DNA of 64,000 nucleotides from CAVRCA01 sp963719345 (GTDB lineage Bacteria > Pseudomonadota > Alphaproteobacteria > Acetobacterales > Acetobacteraceae). The position numbers were made by a program, and so were the translations under genes. The notes under the pieces were generated by a model. It saw only the letters and a program-made list of their open reading frames with translations, had not been told where the DNA came from and did not search any database. This document shows, one piece after another, positions 1-8,011 of the stretch. The stretch spans positions 310,001 through 374,000 of the forward strand of contig CAVRCA010000003.1 in the NCBI GenBank assembly GCA_963719345.1, in the 5' to 3' direction. Each line of letters opens with the position of its first letter. Positions within the stretch are counted from its first letter, which is position 1.

Positions 1-240
1 CTCAACAAGCGTTACGCTTTCAGTCATGAGAACGAGATACGTCTCGCGTTTCACGACCACGCTTCCGGTAAGCGGACGGGTGTACCTGTGGAATGCCATC
101 TCCCTACCTTGCTTGAGGAAGTAGTGGTATCCCCTCTGGCAGAGTCATGGTTTTTTGAATCCGTGGGTCAGCTGACCAAAAAGCATGTGCCAGGCGTTCT
201 GGTTCGGCCTTCAGACCTTTACGTGAAGCCGCCAGTCTGA
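1..240 (+). CDS. C-terminal part of a DUF2971-like protein (truncated by window edge)
   Basis: The frame is open from the first base to a TGA at 238-240 and gives 79 residues. The segment KRYAFSHENEIRLAF near its start has the pattern of DUF2971 proteins, where a Lys/Arg, an aromatic residue and then HE-x-E-x-R are typical. DUF2971 has no established biochemical function. The stretch is visibly less GC-rich than everything downstream, which suggests a recently acquired gene, but only the tail is visible. The start and any partner genes lie outside the window. Confidence 0.6.
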   Translation, partial: LNKRYAFSHENEIRLAFHDHASGKRTGVPVECHLPTLLEEVVVSPLAESWFFESVGQLTKKHVPGVLVRPSDLYVKPPV

Positions 241-304
241 ACTTAACTACGGCTACGTTGCCACGCGTCGCGTATTTGACAGCTCGCGTCGTACAAGAAG
301 CGGG

Positions 305-1225
305 TCACTCCTCGTCCGCGGCCGGCTTGGCTGAATTGTAGTCGCGCATCGCGGCGTTGGTTTCGGCAGCGGTCGGGATGCTGGTTTGGGTGCCGCGGCG
401 GGTGCAGCAGACCGCCGCCGCCACCGCTGCACGGCGCATTCCGTCGATCAGTGAAAAACCCCGGTCGAGCGAAGCGGCCAGCACGCCGACGAAGCAGTCG
501 CCCGCTCCCGTCGTGTCCACCGGGCGGATCGGGTGCTCGGGGACCCGGAAGAAACCGGCGGCGGTGGCGGCCTCGGCGCCCTCGCCGCCGCGCGTGCGCA
601 CCACGTCGACCCCGAGCGCGTTGCGCAAGGAGGCGGCGTTCACCCCCGTGCGCACCTGCCGCCCGAGCCAGTCCGCCTCGTTGACGTTGACCACCAACAG
701 ATCGACCGCCCGCACCGCGTCGAGCGCCAGCGGCGCGGCCGGCGCAAGATTGAGGATCACCCGCGCCCCGCGCGCCCGAGCGCGCCGGACCAAGCGCGCG
801 GTCTGCTCGGCATCGGTCTCCATCTGCACCACCACGGTGGTCTCCGGGCCAAGCAACGCGTCCTCCACCTGGGTCTCCAAGGCGTGCAGGTTGGCGCCGG
901 AGCCGACGCCGATCGCGTTGTGACCGGCGGCATCGACGAAGATCGCGGCGCAGCCGGTGACGTCGTCGGCGACCTCGGCCACTCGCGAGACGTCCACGCC
1001 CTCGCCCCGCAACAGGGTCAGCGACCCTGGAGAGAGCACATCGCGGCCGACCGCGCCGGCCATCAGCACCCGCGCCCCGTCCCGGGCCGCGGCGAGCGCC
1101 TGGTTGGCCCCCTTGCCGCCCGGCTCGATCCGGATCGAGCGGGTCAGCACGGTGTCGCCGGCAGCCGGCAAGTGCGGCAGTGGAAAAATCAGGTCGAGGT
1201 TGATCGAGCCGAACACCACGATCAT
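305..1225 (-). CDS. rbsK: Ribokinase (PfkB family sugar kinase)
   Basis: This is a cytoplasmic sugar kinase of 306 residues, a normal length for ribokinase, which phosphorylates ribose at O5 with ATP. The N-terminus MIVVFGSINLD is the classic first strand. GGKGAN (residues 36-41) is PfkB signature 1, and DTTGAGD (237-243) is signature 2 with the catalytic Asp243. The ATG at 1225 was chosen because the homology begins exactly there and because the upstream amidase ends 4 bp away. The frame stays open further upstream, but only inside the amidase gene. No ribose transporter or regulator is adjacent. The family assignment is firm; ribose as the substrate is inferred. Confidence 0.9.
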   Translation of the reverse strand: MIVVFGSINLDLIFPLPHLPAAGDTVLTRSIRIEPGGKGANQALAAARDGARVLMAGAVGRDVLSPGSLTLLRGEGVDVSRVAEVADDVTGCAAIFVDAAGHNAIGVGSGANLHALETQVEDALLGPETTVVVQMETDAEQTARLVRRARARGARVILNLAPAAPLALDAVRAVDLLVVNVNEADWLGRQVRTGVNAASLRNALGVDVVRTRGGEGAEAATAAGFFRVPEHPIRPVDTTGAGDCFVGVLAASLDRGFSLIDGMRRAAVAAAVCCTRRGTQTSIPTAAETNAAMRDYNSAKPAADEE

Positions 1226-1229
1226 GGCG

Positions 1230-1970
1230 TCAATCCTGACAAAGCCGAGCGACCGCCAGCAGCCGGGCGAGGGTGCCGGAATCGGCCTGGCCGTTGACCG
1301 CCTCGGGCCGCCAATGGCGCTGGAAGGCGCGCAGCACGGCCGACAGCGCCGGGTCGAGCGGACCTTCGGGCGCCACCCGGTAGCCGATGTCGGCCAGCGC
1401 CCGCCGCACGTCATGCAGGCCGGCGGCGTCGCGCACCGGATCGGTGGTGCCGAGATCCGGCACCCCCTCTGGCCAAAGCCCCACCCCGTTCAACGCAAGC
1501 TGCTCCCAGTCGAACCGTTCGCCCGGGTCGGTCTTGCGCTCGGGTGCGATGTCACTGTGGCCGACCACGTTGCGGGCCGGGATCGGGTGCCGCGACAGGA
1601 TGGCAAGGCAGAGATCGCACACGGCGGCGAGCTGGAGGACCGGAAAATCCCGATAGCCCCACTCATGGCCGGGGTTGACGATCTCGATGCCGATCGAGCG
1701 CGCGTTGAGCTCGGTCGCACCGCGCCAATAGGAGTCGCCCGCGTGGTAGGCCCGGCGCTCCTCGGCGACAAGGCGCACCGTCGCGCCGTCCTCGTCCACG
1801 AGGTAGTGCGACGACACCCGCGCCTCGGGACTGCGCAGCCGGTCGATCGCCGCCTGCGCGGTGTGCATCCCGGTGTAGTGCAGCACCAAGATATCGATCG
1901 GCAGCCCGGCGGGCCGGGCATCGTGGTTGGGGCTGGGGAGATCGCGGATGCCGGATCGCGTGCCGATCAC
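1230..1970 (-). CDS. N-acetylmuramoyl-L-alanine amidase, AmpD/AmiD type with C-terminal peptidoglycan-binding domain
   Basis: This is a zinc amidase that cleaves the MurNAc-L-Ala bond of peptidoglycan or its turnover fragments. An Amidase_2 domain fills about residues 20-165. It shows His31 (LHYTG), Glu96 (IGIEIVNPG), His138 (VVGHSDIAP), Lys146 and Asp148 (RKTDPG), which match the Zn ligands and catalytic residues of AmpD. The remainder looks like a PG_binding_1 helical domain, as in AmiD rather than short cytosolic AmpD. The GTG at 1970 overlaps the stop of the upstream DjlA-like gene as GTGA. An ATG 30 bp further upstream is possible but would overlap by 34 bp. No clear signal peptide is seen, so its location is uncertain. 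Confidence 0.85.
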   Translation of the reverse strand: MIGTRSGIRDLPSPNHDARPAGLPIDILVLHYTGMHTAQAAIDRLRSPEARVSSHYLVDEDGATVRLVAEERRAYHAGDSYWRGATELNARSIGIEIVNPGHEWGYRDFPVLQLAAVCDLCLAILSRHPIPARNVVGHSDIAPERKTDPGERFDWEQLALNGVGLWPEGVPDLGTTDPVRDAAGLHDVRRALADIGYRVAPEGPLDPALSAVLRAFQRHWRPEAVNGQADSGTLARLLAVARLCQD

Positions 1971-2737
1971 AACCCGCGCTCGCGCTTGATCGTGTCCCAC
2001 GCGGCGTTGATGCGGGCGACCTTCTCGTTGGCGCGGGCGATGAACTCCGGAGTGACGCCCCGGGCGGCGAGGCTGTCCGGATGGTTCTCGCGCATCAGCT
2101 GCTTCCAGACGGCGCGGACCTCGTCGTCGCTCGCCGCCCGGGTCAGGCCGAGCACCGCATACGGGTCCGCCGTTTCGCCGTGCGGCTGACGTGGCGCCGC
2201 ACCCCGCGCGCGATCCCAGGCCCGCTGGTCTAGGCCGAAGCCGCGATGGCTGCGCTGCAGGAAATCGAGCTCCCGCCCGTTGAGCGCACCGTCGGCCCGC
2301 GCAATCGCGAACAGGGCGGCGAGCACGTCCTCGAGCACGCCGCGGCTATCGGCGAAGGCGGCGCCGAGTTCGGTCGCGTAGCTCTCGAACCCCTCGGAAC
2401 TGTCGCGCGCCTGATCGAACAGGCGGCCGATGTCGCGCACCGCCTCGGGCGGGATGCGGAACTGGCGCTTGAAGGCGTCGATCTCCTCGCGCCTCACCGG
2501 TCCGTCGCACTTGGCGAGCTTGGCCGCCAGCGCCACCACGCTGATGGCGAAGAGCTGGTCGCGCCGGCCGAGCAGGGCGGCGATGCGGGCCGGACTGAAC
2601 GGCAGCTCGCCGAGCTTCATGCCGGACATGGTGCCGTTGTCGGCGGCATGCCCGAGTGCGGCACCGACGACGGCGCCGAACGGGCCGCCCATGGCGAACC
2701 CGGCCACGCCGCCGATGATCTTTCCCCAGTAGCTCAT
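1967..2737 (-). CDS. djlA: DjlA-like co-chaperone with TerB and J domains
   Basis: A 256-residue protein. It starts with a glycine-rich hydrophobic segment (residues 6-30) like the membrane anchor of DjlA. A TerB-type helical domain (about 55-165) follows, and the C-terminus is a J domain (about 190-250) with DPYAVLGL and the essential HPD tripeptide in MRENHPDSL. J domains stimulate the ATPase of DnaK, so the protein probably recruits DnaK to the inner membrane. The ATG at 2737 was chosen because it begins the hydrophobic anchor. The gene overlaps the amidase gene by 4 bp, which suggests translational coupling. It lies divergent from the AsmA gene across a 223-bp intergenic region. Confidence 0.85.
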   Translation of the reverse strand: MSYWGKIIGGVAGFAMGGPFGAVVGAALGHAADNGTMSGMKLGELPFSPARIAALLGRRDQLFAISVVALAAKLAKCDGPVRREEIDAFKRQFRIPPEAVRDIGRLFDQARDSSEGFESYATELGAAFADSRGVLEDVLAALFAIARADGALNGRELDFLQRSHRGFGLDQRAWDRARGAAPRQPHGETADPYAVLGLTRAASDDEVRAVWKQLMRENHPDSLAARGVTPEFIARANEKVARINAAWDTIKRERGL

Positions 2738-2960
2738 CGACAGTTGCTCATGTGGCCCGGTCCATGCCTCCGCTGTATCACGCCGCGCTGCTCCGCGCAG
2801 TAGGGGACGCGGCTTGCCGCCCGTGCCCCCCCTGCGCATGCTCCCTGCAACGGCGCCGCGCCGAGTGGAGCGCGCCAAGTGGAGACTGACAACGACCATG
2901 GCCGGCTGGCAGTTCTGGACGGGGTGCCGAACTTCGGGCGGATGCGGGACGCCGGCCTAG

Positions 2961-5900
2961 GTGCGGGCGGGGTATGTCCTGTTGGCGGGAGTGTTGGTGC
3001 TCCTGCTGGCCGCGCTGGGAGCTGCCTGGCTGCTGCCGGGTCACCTCGACTGGAGCCGCTACCACGGCCGGGTCGAGGCGATCGCGTCCTCGACGCTCGG
3101 CCGGCCGGTCACGATCGAGGGACCGATCAGCTTGTCGCTGCTGCCGGACCCCGTGCTTATCGCGGACGGAGTGGAGGTCGGCGGCGGCCCCGCTCCGGTC
3201 GGCGGCGGCCTCAAAGTGCAGGCACTTCGCCTGCGCGTCGGGCTGCTGCCCCTCCTGGCGGGCCGGATCGCCCCGCGCGAACTGGTGCTGCACCAGCCGG
3301 AACTGCACCTGCCCTGGCCGTTGCCCACCGTGTTCGCCGGGGGCGGGCCGGCCTGGCTCGACAATTTCTCCGCCCGGATCGCCGATGGACGGCTGACGAT
3401 CGGACGCCTCCGTTTCACCGGAGTGGAGGCGACGCTGGTGGGCTCGGACACCGGCGCGCTGACCCTCGCCGGCACCGCCCAGAGCACTCCTGGCCAGAGC
3501 ACTCCTGGCCAAAGCACTCCTGGCCAAAGCACTTCTGGCCAAAGCGCGCCGGGGGCATCCGGCCCGGGTCCGCTGCAAGACTGGCACTTTGCCGCTCGGC
3601 TGACCGGTCCCGGCGCGGACGGGGCACAGGGTCTCACCATCGGGCTTGACGGCGCCGGCCGCGCGTCCGGGCTCGGGGGCAGCTTCACCGGACAGATCGC
3701 AGCCGACGGTTCGCTGGACGGCCGGGTCGCCGTCCGGGGTCCCGATCTGTCGTTGCTCCTTCCGGCCCCGCCGCTGCCATTCCGCGGCGAGGGCCGGCTG
3801 ACCGCGTCGGCGGAACTGGCGGCGGTGGACGATCTGCGGCTCGAACTGGGGAGCGCACCGCTGCAGGGTGCCGTCGCGCTGCGGCAGGTGCCCACCCAGC
3901 GGCTCGAGATTGCGTTGGACGCCGCTCGGCTGGACCTCGACGCCTGGGTGCCTCTGCTCGGCCAGAGCCAAGCGGGTTCGCTGCCGGTCGAGCTGGATCT
4001 TGCCCTCGGTGCGGCGGAGCTGGCCGGGGGGACGCTCCGCCGCCTGCGGGCGTCCGCCACCCTCGAACACGGCGTAGTCGCGGTCCGCGAACTCTCCGCC
4101 CTGCTGCCGGGCGAGGCCGACCTGCACCTGTCTGGCCGCGCCGGGAGCCAGCCCGCCGGACCACCGGCATTCGAGGGCGACTTCCGGCTGGACGCGCCGG
4201 ACCTGCGCACCGCACTCGGTTGGGCGGCCCGATTCGCCGGCGGACCCACTGGGGTCAGGCTGCCGCCCGACGTGCTGCGCAGCGCCAGCCTGGCCGGGCG
4301 ACTGGCCGCACGGCCGGGTGAAATCATGCTGGGCGGCATACAGGGCCGCGTCGACGGCACCCCACTCGCCGGCGACGTCCGGGCGCGCCTCGGCGACGCT
4401 CCCTCGATTGCGGCCGATCTACGGTTCGAGGATTTGACACTCGATCCATGGCTGCCCGGTGAGCTGCCGCCGCTTGCCGCCGTTCCCGGGCTGCTGGATG
4501 GCGGCGCGCTCCGCGTCTCGGCAAGACACGCCCGCTGGCACGGCCACGCGATCGAGGATTTCTCGCTCGATGCCGCAAGCCGGGACAGCACGCTGGTGGT
4601 GCACACACTGGCGGGTGCGAGCCAGGGCCTGCGGGCGACCCTGGCCGGCTCGGTCGGGCCGGGCGGCCGGATTGCCGGCGGCACGCTGCTCGTCACCGGC
4701 CAGGACGCCGGGCCGGCCAGCGCGTTGCTGCCGCGAAGCTGGCGCGCCACTCCCTCCCTGTGGAGCGAGCCGCTGACCCTTTCGGTGAATGCCGATGGAC
4801 CGCCACAGGCTCTCGCGCTCGGTATCGCGCTCGACCTCGGAGACGGGCGGCTCGAAGCGCGACCGGCGATCGACCTCGAGCACAAGAGCTGGCACGGCAG
4901 CGTCACCTTGCGCCATCCCGGTGCGCGTCGCCTGCTGGCGGCCGCTGGCCTGCTGCCCGATGCCGAGTGGCTCGGCGACGGCTCGCTGTCGCTGATCGGG
5001 CAGTTCACGGGGAGCCCGGGACGCCTGACCGCCGCCCCGTTCTCCCTCACGGCCGGACTGCTGCGCGCCAACGGCAGCGTGGCGCTGGATCGCACGGGAC
5101 CGCTGCCCCGCCTCTCCGGCCAGTTCCATGCCGAAACCCTGCCGCTGCCGGAACCTGACCTGGCGGCCAACGACGTGCTGCCGTTCGAGGCCCTGCGCCG
5201 CTGGCGCGGCAGCTTGCAAGCCGAGGCGGACCAGGTCCTCCTGGGGCAGAGGCCGGTCCTGGACCGGGCGGCCGCCACGCTCGCCCTCGACGACGCCGGG
5301 ATGCGCCTCGACGGCCTGCATGGCGCGTTCGCCGGCGGGATCCTGGACGGGTCCGCCCGCCTCGACCTTGCCGGCTCATCGCCAGCCCTGAAAGTGGAAG
5401 CGCGGCTGACCGGCCTCGCACTCGCGGGGCCGCTGACCGGGTTGCCGATCGACGTCTCGGCCGGCCGGGTCGAGGCCGGGATCAGGCTCGCGGCCGAGGG
5501 CTACGGCCCGGCGGCGCTGCTCGCCACCGCGACCGGCAAAGCCGAGCTGGACGTCGCCGATGGCACGCTGGTGGGCCTTGATCTACCCGCCATCGAGCGG
5601 GCCACGGCGGCGATCGGGACGGCGCCGCCGACGGAAGACCAGGCGACGGGACAGATCGCCGGCATCGAGACCGCGCTGTCCAGCGGCGTCACCCCATTCG
5701 GTTCGCTGGCGCTGGAGGCCGACATCGCGCAGGGCGCCCTGACCCTCGGCCGTGCCACGTTGCAGGCCCCGGCCGGGCGCATCGCGTTTGCGGGCAGCGT
5801 TACCCTGCCCGGCCCGGCGCTCGACCTGCGCGCCGATCTCTGGCCGGCCATCCCCGATCCGCCGGATATCGGAGTACGGCTGACAGGGCCGCTCGGATCG

Positions 5901-5963
5901 CCACGCGCCACCCCCGATCTCGCCGGTCTGGCGCGCTGGCTTGCCGATCACCCCGCCCGGTAG
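2961..5963 (+). CDS. AsmA family protein, large envelope protein
   Basis: A protein of 1000 residues with one N-terminal membrane segment (about residues 5-26), followed by a long repetitive, beta-rich periplasmic region. A C-terminal AsmA_2-like part has the pattern LDVADGTLVGLDLPAIE near residue 870. AsmA/TamB-like proteins are bridge-like proteins thought to help phospholipids reach the outer membrane. An in-frame TAG directly precedes the GTG at 2961, so this is the earliest possible start. The region around residues 174-195 contains GQSTP repeats from a tandem DNA repeat. The 3' end overlaps a small convergent gene by 16 bp. The exact cargo is unknown. Confidence 0.85.
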   Translation: MRAGYVLLAGVLVLLLAALGAAWLLPGHLDWSRYHGRVEAIASSTLGRPVTIEGPISLSLLPDPVLIADGVEVGGGPAPVGGGLKVQALRLRVGLLPLLAGRIAPRELVLHQPELHLPWPLPTVFAGGGPAWLDNFSARIADGRLTIGRLRFTGVEATLVGSDTGALTLAGTAQSTPGQSTPGQSTPGQSTSGQSAPGASGPGPLQDWHFAARLTGPGADGAQGLTIGLDGAGRASGLGGSFTGQIAADGSLDGRVAVRGPDLSLLLPAPPLPFRGEGRLTASAELAAVDDLRLELGSAPLQGAVALRQVPTQRLEIALDAARLDLDAWVPLLGQSQAGSLPVELDLALGAAELAGGTLRRLRASATLEHGVVAVRELSALLPGEADLHLSGRAGSQPAGPPAFEGDFRLDAPDLRTALGWAARFAGGPTGVRLPPDVLRSASLAGRLAARPGEIMLGGIQGRVDGTPLAGDVRARLGDAPSIAADLRFEDLTLDPWLPGELPPLAAVPGLLDGGALRVSARHARWHGHAIEDFSLDAASRDSTLVVHTLAGASQGLRATLAGSVGPGGRIAGGTLLVTGQDAGPASALLPRSWRATPSLWSEPLTLSVNADGPPQALALGIALDLGDGRLEARPAIDLEHKSWHGSVTLRHPGARRLLAAAGLLPDAEWLGDGSLSLIGQFTGSPGRLTAAPFSLTAGLLRANGSVALDRTGPLPRLSGQFHAETLPLPEPDLAANDVLPFEALRRWRGSLQAEADQVLLGQRPVLDRAAATLALDDAGMRLDGLHGAFAGGILDGSARLDLAGSSPALKVEARLTGLALAGPLTGLPIDVSAGRVEAGIRLAAEGYGPAALLATATGKAELDVADGTLVGLDLPAIERATAAIGTAPPTEDQATGQIAGIETALSSGVTPFGSLALEADIAQGALTLGRATLQAPAGRIAFAGSVTLPGPALDLRADLWPAIPDPPDIGVRLTGPLGSPRATPDLAGLARWLADHPAR
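3479..3545 (+). repeat. 15-bp tandem repeat inside the AsmA-family gene (four full units plus a partial one)
   Basis: The unit CCAGAGCACTCCTGG is repeated four times in a row at 3479-3538. One A/G change (CCAAAG) recurs in units 3 and 4, unit 4 has one further C-to-T change, and a broken fifth copy follows. The unit is a multiple of three, so it encodes GQSTP repeats and keeps the frame whatever the copy number. Such a repeat is expected to vary in length between strains by slippage. Confidence 0.9.
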
Positions 5964-6181
5964 CTCGGCGGCGGCGGGACCGACACCTCCTCGAGCACGG
6001 TGGAGGCCAGGCCGATCAGCCGGCTGGCCGTCCGCTTGCAGCCGAGCTTGCCGGCTTGCTCGGCGAGGGCGATGAGCCGGTCGGAGAGGAACAGCGGGCT
6101 AAGCGGCCCGCTCGGCCCCGGATTGGACAGCGGGGTGGATGGCGGAACGGCGGGAGAAGCGGCTGCTTCGGACTGGGCCAT
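5948..6181 (-). CDS. Small conserved-looking hypothetical protein
   Basis: A 77-residue reading frame with a Pro/Ser/Ala-rich N-terminal third. It is followed by a helix-forming core, LSDRLIALAEQAGKLG, then RTASRLIGLASTVLEE. The core looks like a genuine amphipathic helical pair rather than a shadow frame. The last 16 bp overlap the convergent end of the AsmA-family gene. No strong ribosome-binding site is seen before the ATG at 6181. No function can be given. It could be a cytosolic helical-hairpin protein of the kind common in alphaproteobacteria. Confidence 0.5.
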   Translation of the reverse strand: MAQSEAAASPAVPPSTPLSNPGPSGPLSPLFLSDRLIALAEQAGKLGCKRTASRLIGLASTVLEEVSVPPPPSYRAG

Positions 6182-6283
6182 GGGTCGATACCTGAAATGT
6201 TTTCCGGTGAGAAAATGACGGCTGCGTTTTGCGTCTGCTGTGATCTGACACCGAAACGTATCGCGAACTTGCTTGCGAAATCG

Positions 6284-6505
6284 CTAATTCCACCGGCTCG
6301 TCGAAGCCTGCAACGCTAGCACCCGGAGCGCCGAGGCGAGCGGCCGGCCGGGCGCGCGCGCAGCATCCACTTCGGCGACCAGTGCCACGAGTGCCTGCCC
6401 GCGCGCCTCGGCGATCGCATCCAGGGCGTCCCAGAACTCCGGCTCCAGGGCGACGCTGGTACGATGCCCTGCCAGCGAAAAGCTTTTCTTGCGCAGCCCG
6501 CTCAG
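6284..6505 (-). CDS. Ribbon-helix-helix domain protein (RHH_4-like), probable CTG start coupled to queG
   Basis: A 73-residue protein with RKKSFSLAGHRTSVALEP followed by EFWDALDAIAEARG and a C-terminal helix. This matches the small ribbon-helix-helix family PF13467, in which the beta strand with HRTS is the DNA-contacting element. The frame is open upstream only as a shadow of queG and has no usable ATG, GTG or TTG near the conserved start. The best fit is a CTG at 6505 that overlaps the queG stop as CTGA, the same 4-bp architecture as its neighbours. DNA binding is inferred from the family; the target is unknown. Confidence 0.7.
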   Translation of the reverse strand: MSGLRKKSFSLAGHRTSVALEPEFWDALDAIAEARGQALVALVAEVDAARAPGRPLASALRVLALQASTSRWN

Positions 6506-7560
6506 CCGCGCGCCTCGAGACGGGCGAGCGCCCAGGCCGCAGCTTCCGCGACCACGGGATCTGAATCGCCGGTCAAATGCTGCGCGGCGGGGCGAAGTGC
6601 CGGCTCGGCAGAATTGCCGATGGCGATCAGCACGTTGCGGACGAACCGGTTTCTTCCGACGCGCTTGACCGGCGACCCGGCGAACTTCTCGCGGAATCCG
6701 GCGTCGTCGAGCCCGGCGAGCTCGGCCAGGGCCGGCGCGCGCAAATCGGAACGAGCGCGCAGTTTGTCGTGGGGGGTCGCCCGGGCGAAGCGGTTCCACG
6801 GGCAGACGGCGAGACAGTCGTCGCAGCCGTAGATGCGGTTGCCCATGAGTGGCCGCAGCTCGTGCGGGATCGGCCCCTTGTGTTCGATGGTGAGATACGA
6901 AATGCACCGGGTCGCATCGAGCCGGTAGGGGGCTGGGAACGCCGCCGTCGGGCAGGCAGTCTGACAGCGTGCGCAGGTGCCGCAACGGTCGGCGTGCGGC
7001 GGATCGGGCGGCAGGTCGAGCGTGGTGTAGATTTCGCCCAGGAACAGCCACGAGCCGTGCGCGCGAGAGACCAGGTTGGTGTGCTTGCCCTGCCAGCCGA
7101 TCCCGGCCCGCATGGCAAGCGGCTTTTCCATCACCGGCGCCGTATCGACGAACACCTTGGCCGGTTCCCGGCAGCGCGAGACCATGAACTGCGCGAGATG
7201 CTTGAGCATCCCCTTGACCACGTCGTGGTAGTCGCGATGGCGGGCATAGACGGAAATCGAGCCGCGGTCGGACTGCTCCAGCGCGTCGAGCGGGTCACCG
7301 TCGGGCGCGTAGGACAGGCCGAGCGCGACGACGCTGCGCGCCTCCGGCCACAGCGCCTGCGGATGGCTGCGCCTTTCGGGATGGTCGGCCAGCCATCCCA
7401 TGTCGCCGTGCTGGCCGGCCTCCAGAAAATCGCGCAGCCGGGTGCGTGCCTCCTCCCCAAGCTCGGCGTTGCAAAAACCGACCGCGTCGAAGCCGAGGGC
7501 GAGCGCCTTGTCCCGGATTGCCGCGCGGAGTGCGAGTGCGTGCGGGTCAGCCGCGGCCAC
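6502..7560 (-). CDS. queG: Epoxyqueuosine reductase
   Basis: This cobalamin- and iron-sulfur-dependent enzyme catalyses the last step of queuosine synthesis, reducing epoxyqueuosine to queuosine in tRNA. The protein has 352 residues, normal for QueG. It contains VFVDTAPVMEK with the expected catalytic Asp, then two [4Fe-4S] motifs (CGTCARCQTACP and CDDCLAVCPW), and ends in a HEAT-like helical tail. The GTG at 7560 was chosen. It lies 14 bp inside queF, and homology begins soon after it. An upstream ATG would overlap queF by 86 bp. It forms one transcription unit with tgt and queF. Confidence 0.93.
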   Translation of the reverse strand: MAAADPHALALRAAIRDKALALGFDAVGFCNAELGEEARTRLRDFLEAGQHGDMGWLADHPERRSHPQALWPEARSVVALGLSYAPDGDPLDALEQSDRGSISVYARHRDYHDVVKGMLKHLAQFMVSRCREPAKVFVDTAPVMEKPLAMRAGIGWQGKHTNLVSRAHGSWLFLGEIYTTLDLPPDPPHADRCGTCARCQTACPTAAFPAPYRLDATRCISYLTIEHKGPIPHELRPLMGNRIYGCDDCLAVCPWNRFARATPHDKLRARSDLRAPALAELAGLDDAGFREKFAGSPVKRVGRNRFVRNVLIAIGNSAEPALRPAAQHLTGDSDPVVAEAAAWALARLEARG

Positions 7561-8011
7561 GGTAGGGAGCGACCTCCTGCGACGGAATCCAGACGCCCTC
7601 GGGCGGCGCGCCGGTCTGGTAGAAAACGTCAATCGGCATGCCGCCGCGCGGATACCAGTAGGCGCCGATGCGCAGCCAGTCGGGTTCCAGCAGCTCGGTC
7701 AGCCGGTTGGCGATCTGCATGGTGCAGGATTCGTGGAATGCACCGTGGTTGCGGAAGCTGCCGAGATAGAGCTTCAGCGACTTGCTCTCCACGATCCAGT
7801 TTTTCGGGACGTAGTCGAGCACGATGTGCGCGAAATCCGGTTGGCCGGTGAGCGGACAGAGGGACGTAAACTCGGGACAGGTGAAGCGGACGACGTAGCC
7901 TTGGCCCCGAGCGGGGTTGGGGACCCGTTCGAGCCGGGCGTCGTCCGGGCGCGCCGGCAGGTCGGCGGGGCGGCCGAGCTGGGTCAGGCCGGCGTAGGGA
8001 TCGCTGGTCAT
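7547..8011 (-). CDS. queF: NADPH-dependent 7-cyano-7-deazaguanine reductase
   Basis: QueF reduces the nitrile preQ0 to the amine preQ1 in two NADPH steps, just before Tgt inserts the base into tRNA. The protein has 154 residues and is the short, unimodular type. It carries the nucleophilic Cys in FTSLCPLTGQPDFA and the QueF signature ESKSLKLYLGSFRNH, which binds NADPH. The ATG at 8011 overlaps the tgt stop as ATGA. Its position between tgt and queG makes a compact queuosine operon. Confidence 0.95.
   Translation of the reverse strand: MTSDPYAGLTQLGRPADLPARPDDARLERVPNPARGQGYVVRFTCPEFTSLCPLTGQPDFAHIVLDYVPKNWIVESKSLKLYLGSFRNHGAFHESCTMQIANRLTELLEPDWLRIGAYWYPRGGMPIDVFYQTGAPPEGVWIPSQEVAPYRGRG

Noticed and set aside
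3479..3545. Possible CRISPR-like array
   Set aside because: The units are only 15 bp, contiguous and without spacers, and they lie in frame inside a gene.
3059..5278. A 739-codon minus-strand frame opposite the AsmA gene
   Set aside because: Ser/Arg/Pro-rich shadow; the plus-strand AsmA reading has the membrane segment and the family pattern.
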